64,000 nucleotides of DNA from Micromonospora echinaurantiaca (GTDB lineage: Bacteria > Actinomycetota > Actinomycetes > Mycobacteriales > Micromonosporaceae): the NCBI RefSeq assembly GCF_900090235.1, contig NZ_LT607750.1:4517001-4581000 (forward strand), written 5' to 3'. Numbering within the stretch: position 1 is the stretch's first letter; every line of letters starts with the position of its first letter. Both the position numbers and the translations under genes were made by a program. Below the pieces are notes generated by a model that was not told where the DNA came from, searched no databases, and worked only from the letters and a program-made list of their open reading frames with translations. Below, piece after piece: positions 1 to 8,254 of this stretch.

Positions 1-1
1 G

Positions 2-379
2 CTGCGCACCGAGATCCGGGAGGCGGTCGAGGTGGCCGCCGAGTCGCTCGGCTACCGGCCCAGCCTGGAGCTGGCCGGCCCGATCGACAGCGCCGTGCCG
101 GACGCGGTCCGCCCGGACCTCACCGCCGTGCTGCGGGAGGCGCTGTCCAACGCGGTACGCCACGCCCAGGCCGACCGGGTGGCGGTCGCCGTCCGGGTCG
201 ACGCCGGGCAGGTGTCGGTCACCGTCACCGACAACGGGGTGGGCTGCGACCCGGCCGCCGGCCGGGGCGGGCTGGTCAACCTGCGCGAACGCGCCGAACG
301 GCACGGCGGCGTGTTCGAGGTGCGCCCGGCCAGCCCGCGCGGGACCGAACTGCACTGGTCCGTCCCCCTCCGCGACTGA
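2..379 (+). CDS. Sensor histidine kinase, C-terminal fragment (HATPase_c), 5' end outside window
   Basis: Partial gene: the frame is open from the window edge and ends at TGA 377-379. The visible 125 residues are the ATP-binding domain of a NarL-class histidine kinase: an N-box (EALSNAVRHA), a G1 box (DNGVGCD) and a GLVNLRERAERHGG segment typical of DevS/DesK-type kinases that phosphorylate LuxR-family regulators. It converges on a DevR-like response regulator, so it is probably the cognate DevS/DosT-like sensor, which would carry GAF sensor domains upstream. The kinase family is clear from sequence; the DevS assignment is inferred from the neighbour because the sensor part is not visible. 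Confidence 0.85.
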   Translation: MRTEIREAVEVAAESLGYRPSLELAGPIDSAVPDAVRPDLTAVLREALSNAVRHAQADRVAVAVRVDAGQVSVTVTDNGVGCDPAAGRGGLVNLRERAERHGGVFEVRPASPRGTELHWSVPLRD

Positions 380-427
380 CCCTCCCTGACCTACCCCGGC
401 CACGACCGCATGGGGCGCTCGTACGGA

Positions 428-465
428 GAACGAGTGGCATCCGGGCGCGACGAGGCCACTCGTTC
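428..465. terminator. Inverted repeat between convergent genes, probable bidirectional terminator
   Basis: A perfect 11-bp inverted repeat (GAACGAGTGGC at 428-438 and GCCACTCGTTC at 455-465) with a 16-nt loop lies midway between the kinase stop (379) and the regulator stop (513), which face each other. There is no clear U-tract, as is common for actinobacterial hairpin terminators. Confidence 0.5.
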
Positions 466-512
466 CCAGAAAGTGCGCGCCGGGGTCGGCGGGCGGGGAG
501 AGCGGTGGCGGG

Positions 513-1154
513 TCAGTGGGTGGTCTTGCCGAGCAGGCGGGTGGCCAGGACGGCGGCCTGCGTGCGGCGCTCCAGGCCCAGCTTGGCCAGCACGCTGGAG
601 ACGTAGTTCTTGACCGTCTTCTCGGCCAGGAACATCTTGCCGGCGATCTCCCGGTTGGTGAGCCCCTCGGCCACGTACTCCAGGATCCGCCGCTCCTGGT
701 CGGTGAGGTCCTTCAGCTCCCGGGGCTGCTCGACGCCGCTGCGGATCCGCTCCAGCACCCGGGTGGTGATCGCCGGGTCGAGCAGCGACTGCCCGGCCGC
801 CACCCGGCGTACCGCGTCGACCAGGTCGGTGCCGCGGATCTGCTTGAGCACGTAGCCGGCCGCGCCGGCCATGATCGCCGCGAACAGCGCCTCGTCGTCC
901 TCGTACGAGGTGAGGATCAGACCCTTGATCGAGGAGTCCACGGCCCGGACGTCGCGGCACACGTCGATGCCGTTGCCGTCGGGCAGCCGGGCGTCGAGGA
1001 TGGCCACGTCCGGCCGCAGCGCCGGGATCCGCCGCGCCGCCTCCTGGGCGGAGCCAGACTCGCCGACCACTTCGATGTCACCGCTGCTGGTCAGCAGGTC
1101 GGCAAGGCCACGACGGACGACCTCGTGGTCGTCGAGGAGGAACACCCGGATCAT
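513..1154 (-). CDS. devR: DevR/DosR-like NarL-family response regulator
   Basis: A 213-residue two-domain regulator. The receiver domain has the acidic pair D8/D9, phospho-acceptor D54 (AILDARLPDG), T82 and K104, at the same positions as in mycobacterial DosR. The LuxR-type HTH (about residues 150-205) contains MFLAEKTVKNYV, with K179, K182 and N183 matching the DNA-contacting residues of DosR. In mycobacteria this regulator induces the dormancy/hypoxia regulon. The divergent Acg-like nitroreductase, itself a classic DosR target, carries a matching box at 1387-1401. The family assignment is strong; regulation by hypoxia or nitric oxide here is inferred. Confidence 0.9.
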   Translation of the reverse strand: MIRVFLLDDHEVVRRGLADLLTSSGDIEVVGESGSAQEAARRIPALRPDVAILDARLPDGNGIDVCRDVRAVDSSIKGLILTSYEDDEALFAAIMAGAAGYVLKQIRGTDLVDAVRRVAAGQSLLDPAITTRVLERIRSGVEQPRELKDLTDQERRILEYVAEGLTNREIAGKMFLAEKTVKNYVSSVLAKLGLERRTQAAVLATRLLGKTTH

Positions 1155-1386
1155 TCCTCGTTTCTACCCGCCGCCGGGCGGATCGGCACGGGCCGAAGGT
1201 CCCGAACCGCCGTGACCTGCGGCCGAACGGACAGCCGACGCCACGGGTGACCGACCGGGCGGAACGGACGCGGCCGCACCAGCGGCGGGCGGTGGCAGGC
1301 CGCCGGAGGCGGGCGGGCGGACCTGGCCCGGCGGGTGCGCACAAGGCCGTTGACCTGCGGCGGGGGGCGCTCGGGCCCGGGCGGAC

Positions 1387-1401
1387 GGGACGTCCGGCCC
1401 T
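1387..1401. promoter_or_regulatory. DosR-box-like site upstream of the nitroreductase gene
   Basis: GGGACGTCCGGCCCT differs at one position from the mycobacterial DosR core consensus GGGACTTNNGGCCCT. It lies 65 bp upstream of the ATG at 1466 and is partly palindromic (GGGAC...GGCCC). A devR-like gene is the divergent neighbour. The match is seen directly; function is inferred. Confidence 0.55.
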
Positions 1402-1465
1402 GTCCGGCCCGGTGCCGGCCGGGGCACGGTGGAGAGGAACCCGGCGAGTGCCGAAGGAGCCGAAG

Positions 1466-2437
1466 ATGGACACCGCCTACACCGTCGAGCAGCTGCGCGA
1501 TGCCGTGACCGACGCGGTACGGGCGCCGTCGCTGCACAACACCCAGCCGTGGCGGTTCCGCCTGCGCGACGGCGGCATCGAGGTGCTCGTCGACGCGACC
1601 CGGCGGCTGCCGGCCACCGACCCGAGCGGCTGGGGCGTCCGGATCGCCTGCGGGGCGGCCCTGTTCAACCTGCGGCTCGCGCTGGCCGTGGCGGGCACCC
1701 CGGCCCGGGTGCGGCTGCGCCCCTACCCTGCGGAGCCGGACGTGGTGGCCCGGCTGGTGCCCGACGTGCCCCGCCGACCCACCCCGGCGGAGCAGAGCCT
1801 GCACGCCGCCATCCCCCGCCGGTTCAGCAACCGGGCGCCGTTCTGGCCGGACCCGGTGCCGGCCGACGCCCGGTGGCGGCTCGCCGAGGCGGCCCGGGCC
1901 GAGCTGTGCTGGCTGGAGCTGCTGATCGGGGTCAGCGCGGTGAACGCCTTCGCCGAGATCGCCCGCAGCGCCCACCGGGTGCTCGAACGGGACCCCGCCT
2001 ACCGGGCGGAACGCACCGACTGGGTGCGCACCGAGCCCGCACCGGACGGGGTGCCGGCCGCCGCCGGCGGCCCGCAGAGTGAGCCGCAGGACCTGCTGCC
2101 GTCCCGTGGCTTCGGCGGGCTGAACCGGGCCCCGGGGCGCGACTTCGAACCGGAGCCGCTGGTCGCCGTGCTGGGCTCGGCCGGCAACACGGCGGTGGAC
2201 CAGGTGGTCGCCGGGCAGGCGTTGCAGCGGGTGCTGCTCACCGCGACCGACTCCGGGCTGTCGGCGTCGATGCTGTCGCAGCCGATCGAGGTGCCGGGGG
2301 CCCGGGAGCAGTTGCGGCTGTCGCTGGGCCGGTTCGGCACCCCACAGATGGTGCTGCGGATCGGCTACGGCCAGCCGGGCTCGCCGACGCCCCGCCGCGA
2401 CGTCGACGAGGTGCTGGAACTGCCGGTCCACCCGTGA
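1466..2437 (+). CDS. Acg-like nitroreductase-family FMN protein
   Basis: A 323-residue protein of the Acg (Rv2032-type) branch of the nitroreductase superfamily. The N-terminus has the family segment APSLHNTQPWRFR, and the C-terminal half has TDSGLSASMLSQPIEVP. Mycobacterial Acg proteins bind FMN but lack ordinary nitroreductase activity and may store flavin. The ATG at 1466 is chosen because AAGGAG sits at 1454-1459; an in-frame GTG at 1448 lacks a good site. With the DosR-like box upstream and devR divergent, it is probably part of a dormancy or redox-stress response. Confidence 0.85.
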   Translation: MDTAYTVEQLRDAVTDAVRAPSLHNTQPWRFRLRDGGIEVLVDATRRLPATDPSGWGVRIACGAALFNLRLALAVAGTPARVRLRPYPAEPDVVARLVPDVPRRPTPAEQSLHAAIPRRFSNRAPFWPDPVPADARWRLAEAARAELCWLELLIGVSAVNAFAEIARSAHRVLERDPAYRAERTDWVRTEPAPDGVPAAAGGPQSEPQDLLPSRGFGGLNRAPGRDFEPEPLVAVLGSAGNTAVDQVVAGQALQRVLLTATDSGLSASMLSQPIEVPGAREQLRLSLGRFGTPQMVLRIGYGQPGSPTPRRDVDEVLELPVHP

Positions 2438-2480
2438 CCGGCGGGCCGTCGGGCTCGGGTGGGGCTTCCCGTGCGGGGCA

Positions 2481-2537
2481 CCGTCCCGGCCAGGCGGGCG
2501 CCGCCGTCCCGGCCAGGCGGGCGCCGCCGTCCCGGCC
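2481..2537. repeat. 23-bp tandem repeat, about 2.5 copies
   Basis: Two exact 23-bp units (2481-2503 and 2504-2526; core CCGTCCCGGCCAGGCGGG) and an 11-bp partial third copy fill the gap between convergent genes. There are no spacers, so it is a small minisatellite and not CRISPR. Confidence 0.8.
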
Positions 2538-2558
2538 GAGCGGGGACGCGCCGGCCGG

Positions 2559-3564
2559 TCAGGCCGGGGCGAGGCCGGCCAGCAGCGCCGACTCCCGGGC
2601 CGGGTCGAGCCCCACCTTCGCCCGCTGCGGCCGCCCGGCCCGCGGCGGCACGGTGCCGACCTGGCGCAGCCAGCGCCAGGTGTCGGCCACCGTCTCGGCC
2701 ACCGGGCGGCAGGTCAGCCCCGCCGCGTACGCCCGGCTGACGTCGCGCTCCTGCAACCAGCGGTACTCGTGCCCGAGCGGGATCCAGATCGGCAGGTCGT
2801 TCCAGGGCACCACGCCGGCGGCCAGGATCGGTTCCGGGTCGACCCAGCGCAGCCGGGCGTCCGCCCCGGCGGCCGCGATGCAGGCGTCGAGCAGCTCACC
2901 CATGGTGGTGTGCCCGGTGCGGCTGACCACGTTGAACGTCCCGCCGAGCCGGTCCGCGCCCCGGTCGAGCAGCCAGCCGGCCAGGTCCCGCGCGTCGACG
3001 TACTGCAGGGGCAGGTCGGCCGGGCCGGGTGCGAGCACCTCCCCGCTTCGGGCGACCCGCTCCAGCCACCACGGCAGCCGGCCGATGTCCTCCCCCGGGC
3101 CGAGGATCAGCCCGGCCCGGGCGATCAGTGCGGCGTCGCCGTACACCTGCCGCACGGCGCGCTCGGCACCCGCCTTGAGCTGCGGGTAGTCGCCGTCGGT
3201 GGCGTCGGGGTCGGCGTCCACCACGGGCGCGTCCTCGGCCGAGCCCGGTTGCACCGGTTCGGCGTAGACCGACCCGCTGGAGACGTAGACGTACTGCCCG
3301 ACCCGGCCGTGCAGCGCCCGCGCCGCCGCCCCCGCCGCCCGCGGCGCGCCGTCCCAGGTGTCCACCACCACGTCCCACTCGCCGTCGGCCAGCGCGGCCA
3401 GCCCGCCGGGCGCGGTCCGGTCACCCCGCAGCCGGTGTACGCCCTCCGGCGTGCTCCCGGAGACGCCCCGGTTGAACACCGTCACCGACCAGCCCCGGCG
3501 GACCGCCTCGGCCACCGTCGCCCCGCCCACGAAACCCGTACCACCCAGCACCAGCAGTCGCATG
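2559..3564 (-). CDS. NAD-dependent epimerase/dehydratase-family protein (extended SDR)
   Basis: A protein of about 335 residues with an N-terminal dinucleotide-binding motif (VLGGTGFVGG, GxxGxxG) and an extended-SDR active site: the SSGSVY strand-end segment and a YxxxK motif (YPQLK) about 45 residues later. The substrate cannot be told; similar proteins are annotated as nucleoside-sugar epimerases or plant-type mRNA-binding-like reductases. The ATG at 3564 (MRLLVLGG) is preferred because the motif begins immediately and GTGGAG precedes it; a GTG at 3572 would add three residues. It is transcribed away from the membrane-protein gene at 3765. Confidence 0.8.
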
Positions 3565-3650
3565 GGCTCCACTGTGCCGCCTCTCGGTGACGCCCCGGCA
3601 AGGTGTTCACGGTGAGCGGATCTGCTGACGGCAGAAGCCGCCCGGGCAAC

Positions 3651-3694
3651 CCGCGCCTCCTGCCGCCGGGCTCCTCCGGTGGCAGGAGGCGCGG
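3651..3694. promoter_or_regulatory. 14-bp perfect hairpin in a divergent promoter region
   Basis: CCGCGCCTCCTGCC (3651-3664) and GGCAGGAGGCGCGG (3681-3694) are exact inverted copies around a 16-nt loop, between the SDR gene (minus) and the membrane-protein gene (plus). GGCAGGAG recurs at 3699-3706 and 3724-3731. The hairpin cannot be an ordinary terminator here, so it is an operator or 5'-leader structure. Role inferred only from position. Confidence 0.45.
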
Positions 3695-3764
3695 CCGGTG
3701 GCAGGAGCCCGGTCCGGCCGTGCGGCAGGAGGTGCTGGCCGCCCGCGACGACGACCGTCGAGGC

Positions 3765-4715
3765 ATGACCACTTCACTGCGCACCGCCTGGCGGGGCAGC
3801 CCCGCCCTCACCCTCCTCGCCGCCCTGATGGGCGGCCTGCTCGTGGCCAGCGCCGCCGGCCTGGTCGTCGACGACCGTACGCTCGGCGGGCAGCCGATCT
3901 GGCTGAAGCCGGCGAAGTTCGCCGCCTCCTTCGTCCTCTACGGACTGACTCTGGCCTGGCTGATGGCGCACCTACGGCGCGGCCGGCGGATCGCCAGCTG
4001 GACCTCGTACGCCGTCGTCGGCACCGCCATCCTGGAGGTCGGCATCATCGTCGCCCAGGCCGCCCGCGGCCGGGCCAGCCACTTCAACGAGGCCACCCCG
4101 CTGGACGAGACGTTGTGGCAGGCCATGGGTGGCCTGATCAGCGTGCTCTGGCTGGGCACCGCGGTGCTGACCGTCCTGCTCTGGCGGGACGGCATGCCGG
4201 ACCGGGCCGGCACCTGGGCGGTGCGGCTCGGCATGGTGGTGCTGCTGGTCGGTCTGCTGCAGGGGCTCACCATGACGATGCCGACCGAGGCCCAACTCGC
4301 CCTCGACGAGCGGGGACTGGGCACCACCATGGGCGCGCACGCGGTGGGGGTGCCCGACGGCGGGCCGGGCATGCCGCTGACCGGGTGGAGCACCACCGGC
4401 GGTGACCTGCGGATCGGGCATTTCGTCGGCATTCACGGCCTGCAGGCGTTGCTGCTGTTCGCGATGCTGCTGTCCGGGCTGGTCGGCGACGTGGCCCGGC
4501 GGACCCGCCTGGTGTTCGTCTTCGCGTTCGCCTGGAGCGGGCTGCTGGTGCTGGTGACCTGGCAGGCGCTGCGCGGCCAGCCGCTCACCGCCCCGGACGC
4601 CGCCACGCTCGCCGCGTTCGCGGTGCTGGTGCTGGCCACGGCCGCCGGTACGGCGGCGGCCTGGCTGCTGCCCACGCGTTCCGCGGCGCTACTGCCCGCC
4701 CGGACCGCCGCATAG
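3765..4715 (+). CDS. Polytopic membrane protein of unknown function
   Basis: A 316-residue protein with about eight hydrophobic segments, the first at roughly residues 15-34 (LTLLAALMGGLLVASAAGLV) and the last near 285-305. A loop around residues 110-125 carries HFNEATPLDE. I do not recognise a functional motif. The ATG at 3765 was chosen because the hydrophobic core starts just after it; the ribosome site is weak. Its stop codon TAG (4713-4715) overlaps the -10 element of the following kinase gene, so the two may be separately transcribed although tightly packed. Confidence 0.7.
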   Translation: MTTSLRTAWRGSPALTLLAALMGGLLVASAAGLVVDDRTLGGQPIWLKPAKFAASFVLYGLTLAWLMAHLRRGRRIASWTSYAVVGTAILEVGIIVAQAARGRASHFNEATPLDETLWQAMGGLISVLWLGTAVLTVLLWRDGMPDRAGTWAVRLGMVVLLVGLLQGLTMTMPTEAQLALDERGLGTTMGAHAVGVPDGGPGMPLTGWSTTGGDLRIGHFVGIHGLQALLLFAMLLSGLVGDVARRTRLVFVFAFAWSGLLVLVTWQALRGQPLTAPDAATLAAFAVLVLATAAGTAAAWLLPTRSAALLPARTAA

Positions 4716-4718
4716 GAT
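4713..4718 (+). promoter_or_regulatory. -10 element for a leaderless kinase transcript
   Basis: TAGGAT lies exactly 6 nt before the ATG at 4725, the spacing that puts transcription start at or next to the start codon. There is no ribosome-binding site. The first three bases are also the stop codon of the upstream gene. Confidence 0.5.
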
Positions 4719-4724
4719 GCCGGC

Positions 4725-5864
4725 ATGCTCTGGGTGGAGCGGCTGTTCGAGGAGCGGTACACCGCGATCCGGCTCACCCTGGTGAGCCTGACCGGGGTCG
4801 GCTACCTCGTCCTGACCCCGGCCGGCAGCACCATGAGTTCGCTCGACCGGGGGCTCGCGGTCGGCGTCCTGCTCTTCGGCTACTCCGGGATCTGGTCCCC
4901 GTTCACCGTCGTCTGTGGCGTGTCCGTCGCGTTCGCGGTGGGTTACCTGTTCGGCGCGGACAACGACGCCGTCCCTTCGGTCGCGCTGGCCTGGGCGATG
5001 TTCGAGCTGGGCGCCCGCCGCTCCGGCTGGCAGGTGTGGACCGGCCTGGTGGTCGGTCTCACCGGCAGCATGCTCTCCGACTACGACGAGCTGATCGACG
5101 TGGCGCTCACCGTCCTCTACGCCGCGGCCGCCGCGGTGGTGGCGCCGCTGCTGCTCGGCCTGCATGTGCGGGCGCTGGGTGAGCTGAACCGGCAGGCCGC
5201 CGACCGAGCCCGGCAGGAGGTGTCCCGGGTCCGCGCCGAGGAACGCACCGCCATCGCCCGGGAGCTGCACGACCTGGTGGCGCATCACGTGGCCTCGATC
5301 GTGCTCCGGGTAGCGGTGGCCCGCAACGTGCTGCCGCTGGACGATCCCCGGGTCCGGCAGGTCCTCGACGACGTGCACGCGACCGGCTCCGGGGCGCTGA
5401 CCGACCTGCGCCGGCTGGTGGCCGTGCTGCGCGATCCCGGCTCGGCCCGGGAGGTCACCTTCGTCGACCCGGAGGGGCTGCCGGTGGCCCTGCGTACCGC
5501 GGTGGACCGCAGCCACCGGATCGGCCTGCAGGTGCAGGCGGACATCGACCCGGACGTGGTCCGGCTGGATTCCCGTACCGCGCTGGCCGTGCTGCGGCTG
5601 ACCCAGGAAGGGCTGGCCAACGTGGCCAAGCACGCCGGCCCGGCGGCCCGGGCCCGACTGTCGATCCAGGTCGACGACGACCGGGTGGAGTTCGAGCTGC
5701 GCGACTCCGGCGGCCCGGCCGGCTCGGCGCCCAACGGGCCGGCCGGGCACGGGCTGGTCGGCCTGCGGGAGCGGGTCGAGGTCCTCGGTGGCCGGCTCGA
5801 CGCCGGCCCGGCGGGCACCGGCTGGCGGTTGAGCGCGCGGGTGCCCACGGGTGTGGCCGCGTGA
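4725..5864 (+). CDS. NarL-class sensor histidine kinase
   Basis: A 379-residue kinase with four or five N-terminal membrane segments (about residues 15-145), a coiled-coil dimerisation region with the HisKA_3 phospho-site (ERTAIARELHDLVAHHV, histidine in ELHD), and a C-terminal HATPase domain (EGLANVAKHAGP; HGLVGLRERVE). It overlaps the response-regulator gene by 4 nt (GTGA, 5861-5864), so the two are translated together as a two-component system. The short N-terminal membrane region suggests sensing of a membrane or envelope signal, as in DesK- and LiaS-like kinases. The target is not evident nearby. Confidence 0.9.
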   Translation: MLWVERLFEERYTAIRLTLVSLTGVGYLVLTPAGSTMSSLDRGLAVGVLLFGYSGIWSPFTVVCGVSVAFAVGYLFGADNDAVPSVALAWAMFELGARRSGWQVWTGLVVGLTGSMLSDYDELIDVALTVLYAAAAAVVAPLLLGLHVRALGELNRQAADRARQEVSRVRAEERTAIARELHDLVAHHVASIVLRVAVARNVLPLDDPRVRQVLDDVHATGSGALTDLRRLVAVLRDPGSAREVTFVDPEGLPVALRTAVDRSHRIGLQVQADIDPDVVRLDSRTALAVLRLTQEGLANVAKHAGPAARARLSIQVDDDRVEFELRDSGGPAGSAPNGPAGHGLVGLRERVEVLGGRLDAGPAGTGWRLSARVPTGVAA

Positions 5865-6505
5865 TCCGGGTGCTGCTCGTCGACGACCAGCAACTGGTCC
5901 GTGCCGGCCTGCGGATGCTGTGCGACTCGGTGCCGGACATGGAGGTGGTCGGCGAGGCCGCCGACGGGGCGGCCGCGGTCCGGCTCGCCGAGCAGCTCCG
6001 CCCGGACGTGGTGCTGATGGACCTGCGGATGCCCGGCGTCGACGGCACCACGGCCACCGCCCGGATCCTGGCGAGCCGGCCGGCCACCCGGGTGGTGGTG
6101 CTGACCACCTTCGACGACGACGACCACCTGTACCCGGCGCTGGCGGCGGGCGCCTGCGGCTTCCTGGTCAAGGACACCAGCCCGGCCGAGCTGCTGGACG
6201 GGGTGCGGCGGGCAGCCGCCGGGGACAGCCCGTTCAGCCAGGCCGTGCTGCGCCGCCTGGTCGAGCAGGCGGTGCACACCCAGGCGAACCGGGCCCCGGT
6301 GGCGGCGCCGGCGGGGGTCACCGAGCGCGAGCGCGACGTGCTCGCGCTGGTCGGGCAGGGGTTGTCCAACCCGGAGATCGCCGCCCGGCTGCACCTCGGC
6401 GTCACCACCGTGAAGACCCACGTGGCGAACCTGATGACCAAGACCGGCAGCGCCAACCGGGTGCAGCTGGCCGTCTACGCCGCGACCGGCGCGGACCGCC
6501 GGTGA
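5861..6505 (+). CDS. NarL-family response regulator
   Basis: A 214-residue regulator: receiver domain with the acidic pair (LLVDDQQLV), phospho-acceptor aspartate in VLMDLRMPGVDG, conserved T in VVLTTFDDDD and K in GFLVKDTSP; then a LuxR HTH (TERERDVLALVGQGLSNPEIA ... VKTHVANLMTKTG). Starts with GTG inside the stop of its cognate kinase. It probably activates or represses genes outside this window; no dyad specific to it was found here. Confidence 0.92.
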   Translation: MIRVLLVDDQQLVRAGLRMLCDSVPDMEVVGEAADGAAAVRLAEQLRPDVVLMDLRMPGVDGTTATARILASRPATRVVVLTTFDDDDHLYPALAAGACGFLVKDTSPAELLDGVRRAAAGDSPFSQAVLRRLVEQAVHTQANRAPVAAPAGVTERERDVLALVGQGLSNPEIAARLHLGVTTVKTHVANLMTKTGSANRVQLAVYAATGADRR

Positions 6506-6536
6506 GCCGGCCACGCCCGGCGGCCGGGGGCCCGGG

Positions 6537-7217
6537 TCAGCGGACGACCTTGAGGTTGAACAGCGGGGTGTCCAGCGCGCCCATCAGGCGCAGCCAGAGC
6601 GGCAGCAGCAGCTCGGTGCCGCGGGCGGTGGTGATGTCGCCGAGGTCGACGACGTCGGTGTGGCCGAAGGACGTCAGGATGCCGGTGACCGTCTTCTTGG
6701 CTTCGGCGTCGTTGCCGGACACGAAGACCGAGTGGTCGCCGCCGGCGAGGGCCTTCGGCTCGACCATCAGCGCCGCGGTGAGCGTGTTGAGGGCCTTGAC
6801 CACGCGCAGCTGCGGGAAGGCGGCCTGGATCTGCTCGCCGAGGCTGTCGGTGTCCTTGACGAACAGGGTGGGTGGGAACCCGTTGCCGAAGTCCAGCGGG
6901 TTGGCCAGGTCGATGAGGATCTTGCCGGCCAGGTTGTCGGCACCGGCGGCCCGCAGCGCCGCGATGGACACCGCCCCGGACGTGGCGTTGACCAGCAGCT
7001 CGGCACCGGCTGCCGCGTCGGCGAAGGCGGCGAGCCGGACCTGCGGGTGGCCGGCGGCCCACGCGGCGTAGGGCGGGTTGCCCATCCCGTCCGGGGTGGT
7101 CGTGGCCAGCGTCGCGGCGACGTCGCGGGTGCCGACGGTGACCTGGTGGCCCAGGTCCGCGAGGCGGCCGGCCAGCGCCTGACCGACCATTCCGGTGCCG
7201 AGAACCGCGATCTTCAT
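6537..7217 (-). CDS. NADPH-dependent F420 reductase-like NAD(P)-binding protein
   Basis: A 226-residue single-domain oxidoreductase beginning with the Rossmann motif VLGTGMVGQALAGRL (GxGxxG) and TRD after the second strand, as in NADP:F420 oxidoreductase (Fno)-like proteins. It also has the family segments LIDLANPLDF and VVKALNTL. Such proteins move hydride between NADP and deazaflavin F420 or, in divergent members, reduce other substrates. It is divergent from a TetR regulator, and one of the two ACAGACNNGTCTGT operators lies 67 bp upstream of its start, so it is almost certainly the regulator's target. Confidence 0.85.
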   Translation of the reverse strand: MKIAVLGTGMVGQALAGRLADLGHQVTVGTRDVAATLATTTPDGMGNPPYAAWAAGHPQVRLAAFADAAAGAELLVNATSGAVSIAALRAAGADNLAGKILIDLANPLDFGNGFPPTLFVKDTDSLGEQIQAAFPQLRVVKALNTLTAALMVEPKALAGGDHSVFVSGNDAEAKKTVTGILTSFGHTDVVDLGDITTARGTELLLPLWLRLMGALDTPLFNLKVVR

Positions 7218-7283
7218 GGTGCTGCTCCCTCGTCAGGTCTGGCTGGCCATCCGGAGCGGGTTCCCGCCCGGGCCACCAAGCTA

Positions 7284-7297
7284 ACAGACAGGTCTGT
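7284..7297. promoter_or_regulatory. TetR operator, copy 1 (ACAGACAGGTCTGT)
   Basis: A perfect dyad, ACAGAC-AG-GTCTGT, upstream of the F420-reductase-like gene. A second copy with the same arms lies at 7352-7365, 68 bp away, in the same divergent intergenic region as the TetR gene. Two exact copies of a 6-2-6 palindrome strongly suggest the regulator's binding sites. Confidence 0.75.
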
Positions 7298-7351
7298 CTA
7301 CCACCAGCACTCATCCAGCTCCAGGGAGGAACAACCCAAACCAGGGCATGA

Positions 7352-7365
7352 ACAGACTTGTCTGT
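7352..7365. promoter_or_regulatory. TetR operator, copy 2 (ACAGACTTGTCTGT)
   Basis: The second ACAGAC-NN-GTCTGT dyad, 37 bp before the TetR start at 7402, positioned for autoregulation. It overlaps a possible upstream ATG (7348), which argues against that codon being the true start. Confidence 0.75.
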
Positions 7366-7401
7366 ATCATTGTTCGGCCTGGCCAGTGGAGGTGTGTACG
7401 G

Positions 7402-7971
7402 GTGACCAAGCCAGCCCAGCCCGCGCGCGAGCGGATCCTCGACACGGCGTTCCGGCTGTTCTACGCCCACGGGCCCCGCGGCGTCGGCGTCGACACCGTC
7501 ATCGCCGAGTCCGGCGTGGCCAAGGCGACCCTGTACAAGCACTTCCCCCGCAAGGACGACCTCGTCCTGGCGTACCTGGACAAGGTCGACCAGACCTGGT
7601 TCGGGCAGCTACGCGCCGCGGCCCGCGCCGGCAGCGACGACCCACGCGACCAGCTGGTCGACATGTTCGACGCGCTCGCCTCGGCGTGCCGGCGCGAGGG
7701 CTACCACGGCTGCGCGTTCATCAACACCGCCGCCGAGAGCGAGGCCGGCGGCGATGTGCACGCCCGCACCGTCGAGCACAAGCGGGTGGTGCTGGTCTGG
7801 GTGACCGACCTGGCCCGCCGGGCCGGCGCCGCCGACCCGGCACGGCTGGCCCGCCAGCTGACCCTGCTGCTCGACGGCGGACTGTCCGCCGGTGTGCTGG
7901 ACGCGGATCCGGAAATCCCCGAGACCGCCAAGGCCGCGGCCCGCGTGCTGGTCGACGCCGCCTGCCGATGA
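7402..7971 (+). CDS. TetR-family transcriptional regulator
   Basis: A 189-residue regulator with an N-terminal HTH (RERILDTAFRLFYAHGPRGV, then SGVAKATLYKHFPRKDDLV) and a ligand-binding C-terminal domain containing a YHGCAFINTAAE segment, as in TetR_C regulators of oxidoreductases. GTG at 7402 is chosen because GGAGG lies at 7388-7392 and the HTH begins soon after. Twin operators in the divergent region indicate repression of itself and of the F420-reductase-like gene until an inducer binds. The inducer is unknown. Confidence 0.88.
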   Translation: MTKPAQPARERILDTAFRLFYAHGPRGVGVDTVIAESGVAKATLYKHFPRKDDLVLAYLDKVDQTWFGQLRAAARAGSDDPRDQLVDMFDALASACRREGYHGCAFINTAAESEAGGDVHARTVEHKRVVLVWVTDLARRAGAADPARLARQLTLLLDGGLSAGVLDADPEIPETAKAAARVLVDAACR

Positions 7972-8072
7972 CCCGAAGCCGAGCTGGAAGCGCCACGGCC
8001 TGACCCGGAACCACGCTGGCAAGCGGAGGAAACGACAGCACCCGCATGGAGTTCGGGCACTGCCACGTACGG

Positions 8073-8144
8073 TGGGCGATACTGGGTTTGAACCAGTGAC
8101 CTCTTCCGTGTCAAGGAAGCGCGCTCCCACTGCGCCAATCGCCC
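8073..8144 (-). tRNA. tRNA-Val(GAC), copy 1
   Basis: The minus strand folds as a 72-nt tRNA: acceptor GGGCGAT/ATCGCCC, anticodon stem CTTCC/GGAAG with loop TTGACAC (anticodon GAC) and T-arm GGTTCAAACC. The 3' CCA is not encoded. It is identical across the whole gene to the copy at 18693-18764. Confidence 0.96.
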
Positions 8145-8181
8145 CTGGTGACCACCCGTCGGAGACCCGGGGTGGTTCGCG

Positions 8182-8254
8182 AGCGGACGACGGGATTCGA
8201 ACCCGCGACCCTCACCTTGGCAAGGTGATGCGCTACCAGCTGCGCTACGTCCGC
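8182..8254 (-). tRNA. tRNA-Gly(GCC), copy 1
   Basis: A 73-nt tRNA on the minus strand: acceptor GCGGACG/CGTCCGC, anticodon loop TTGCCAA (GCC) closed by a TCACC/GGTGA stem, T-arm GGGTTCGAATCCC. The same sequence recurs at 18882-18954. A -10-like TAGAGT (8286-8291, minus strand) lies 32 nt upstream. Confidence 0.96.
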
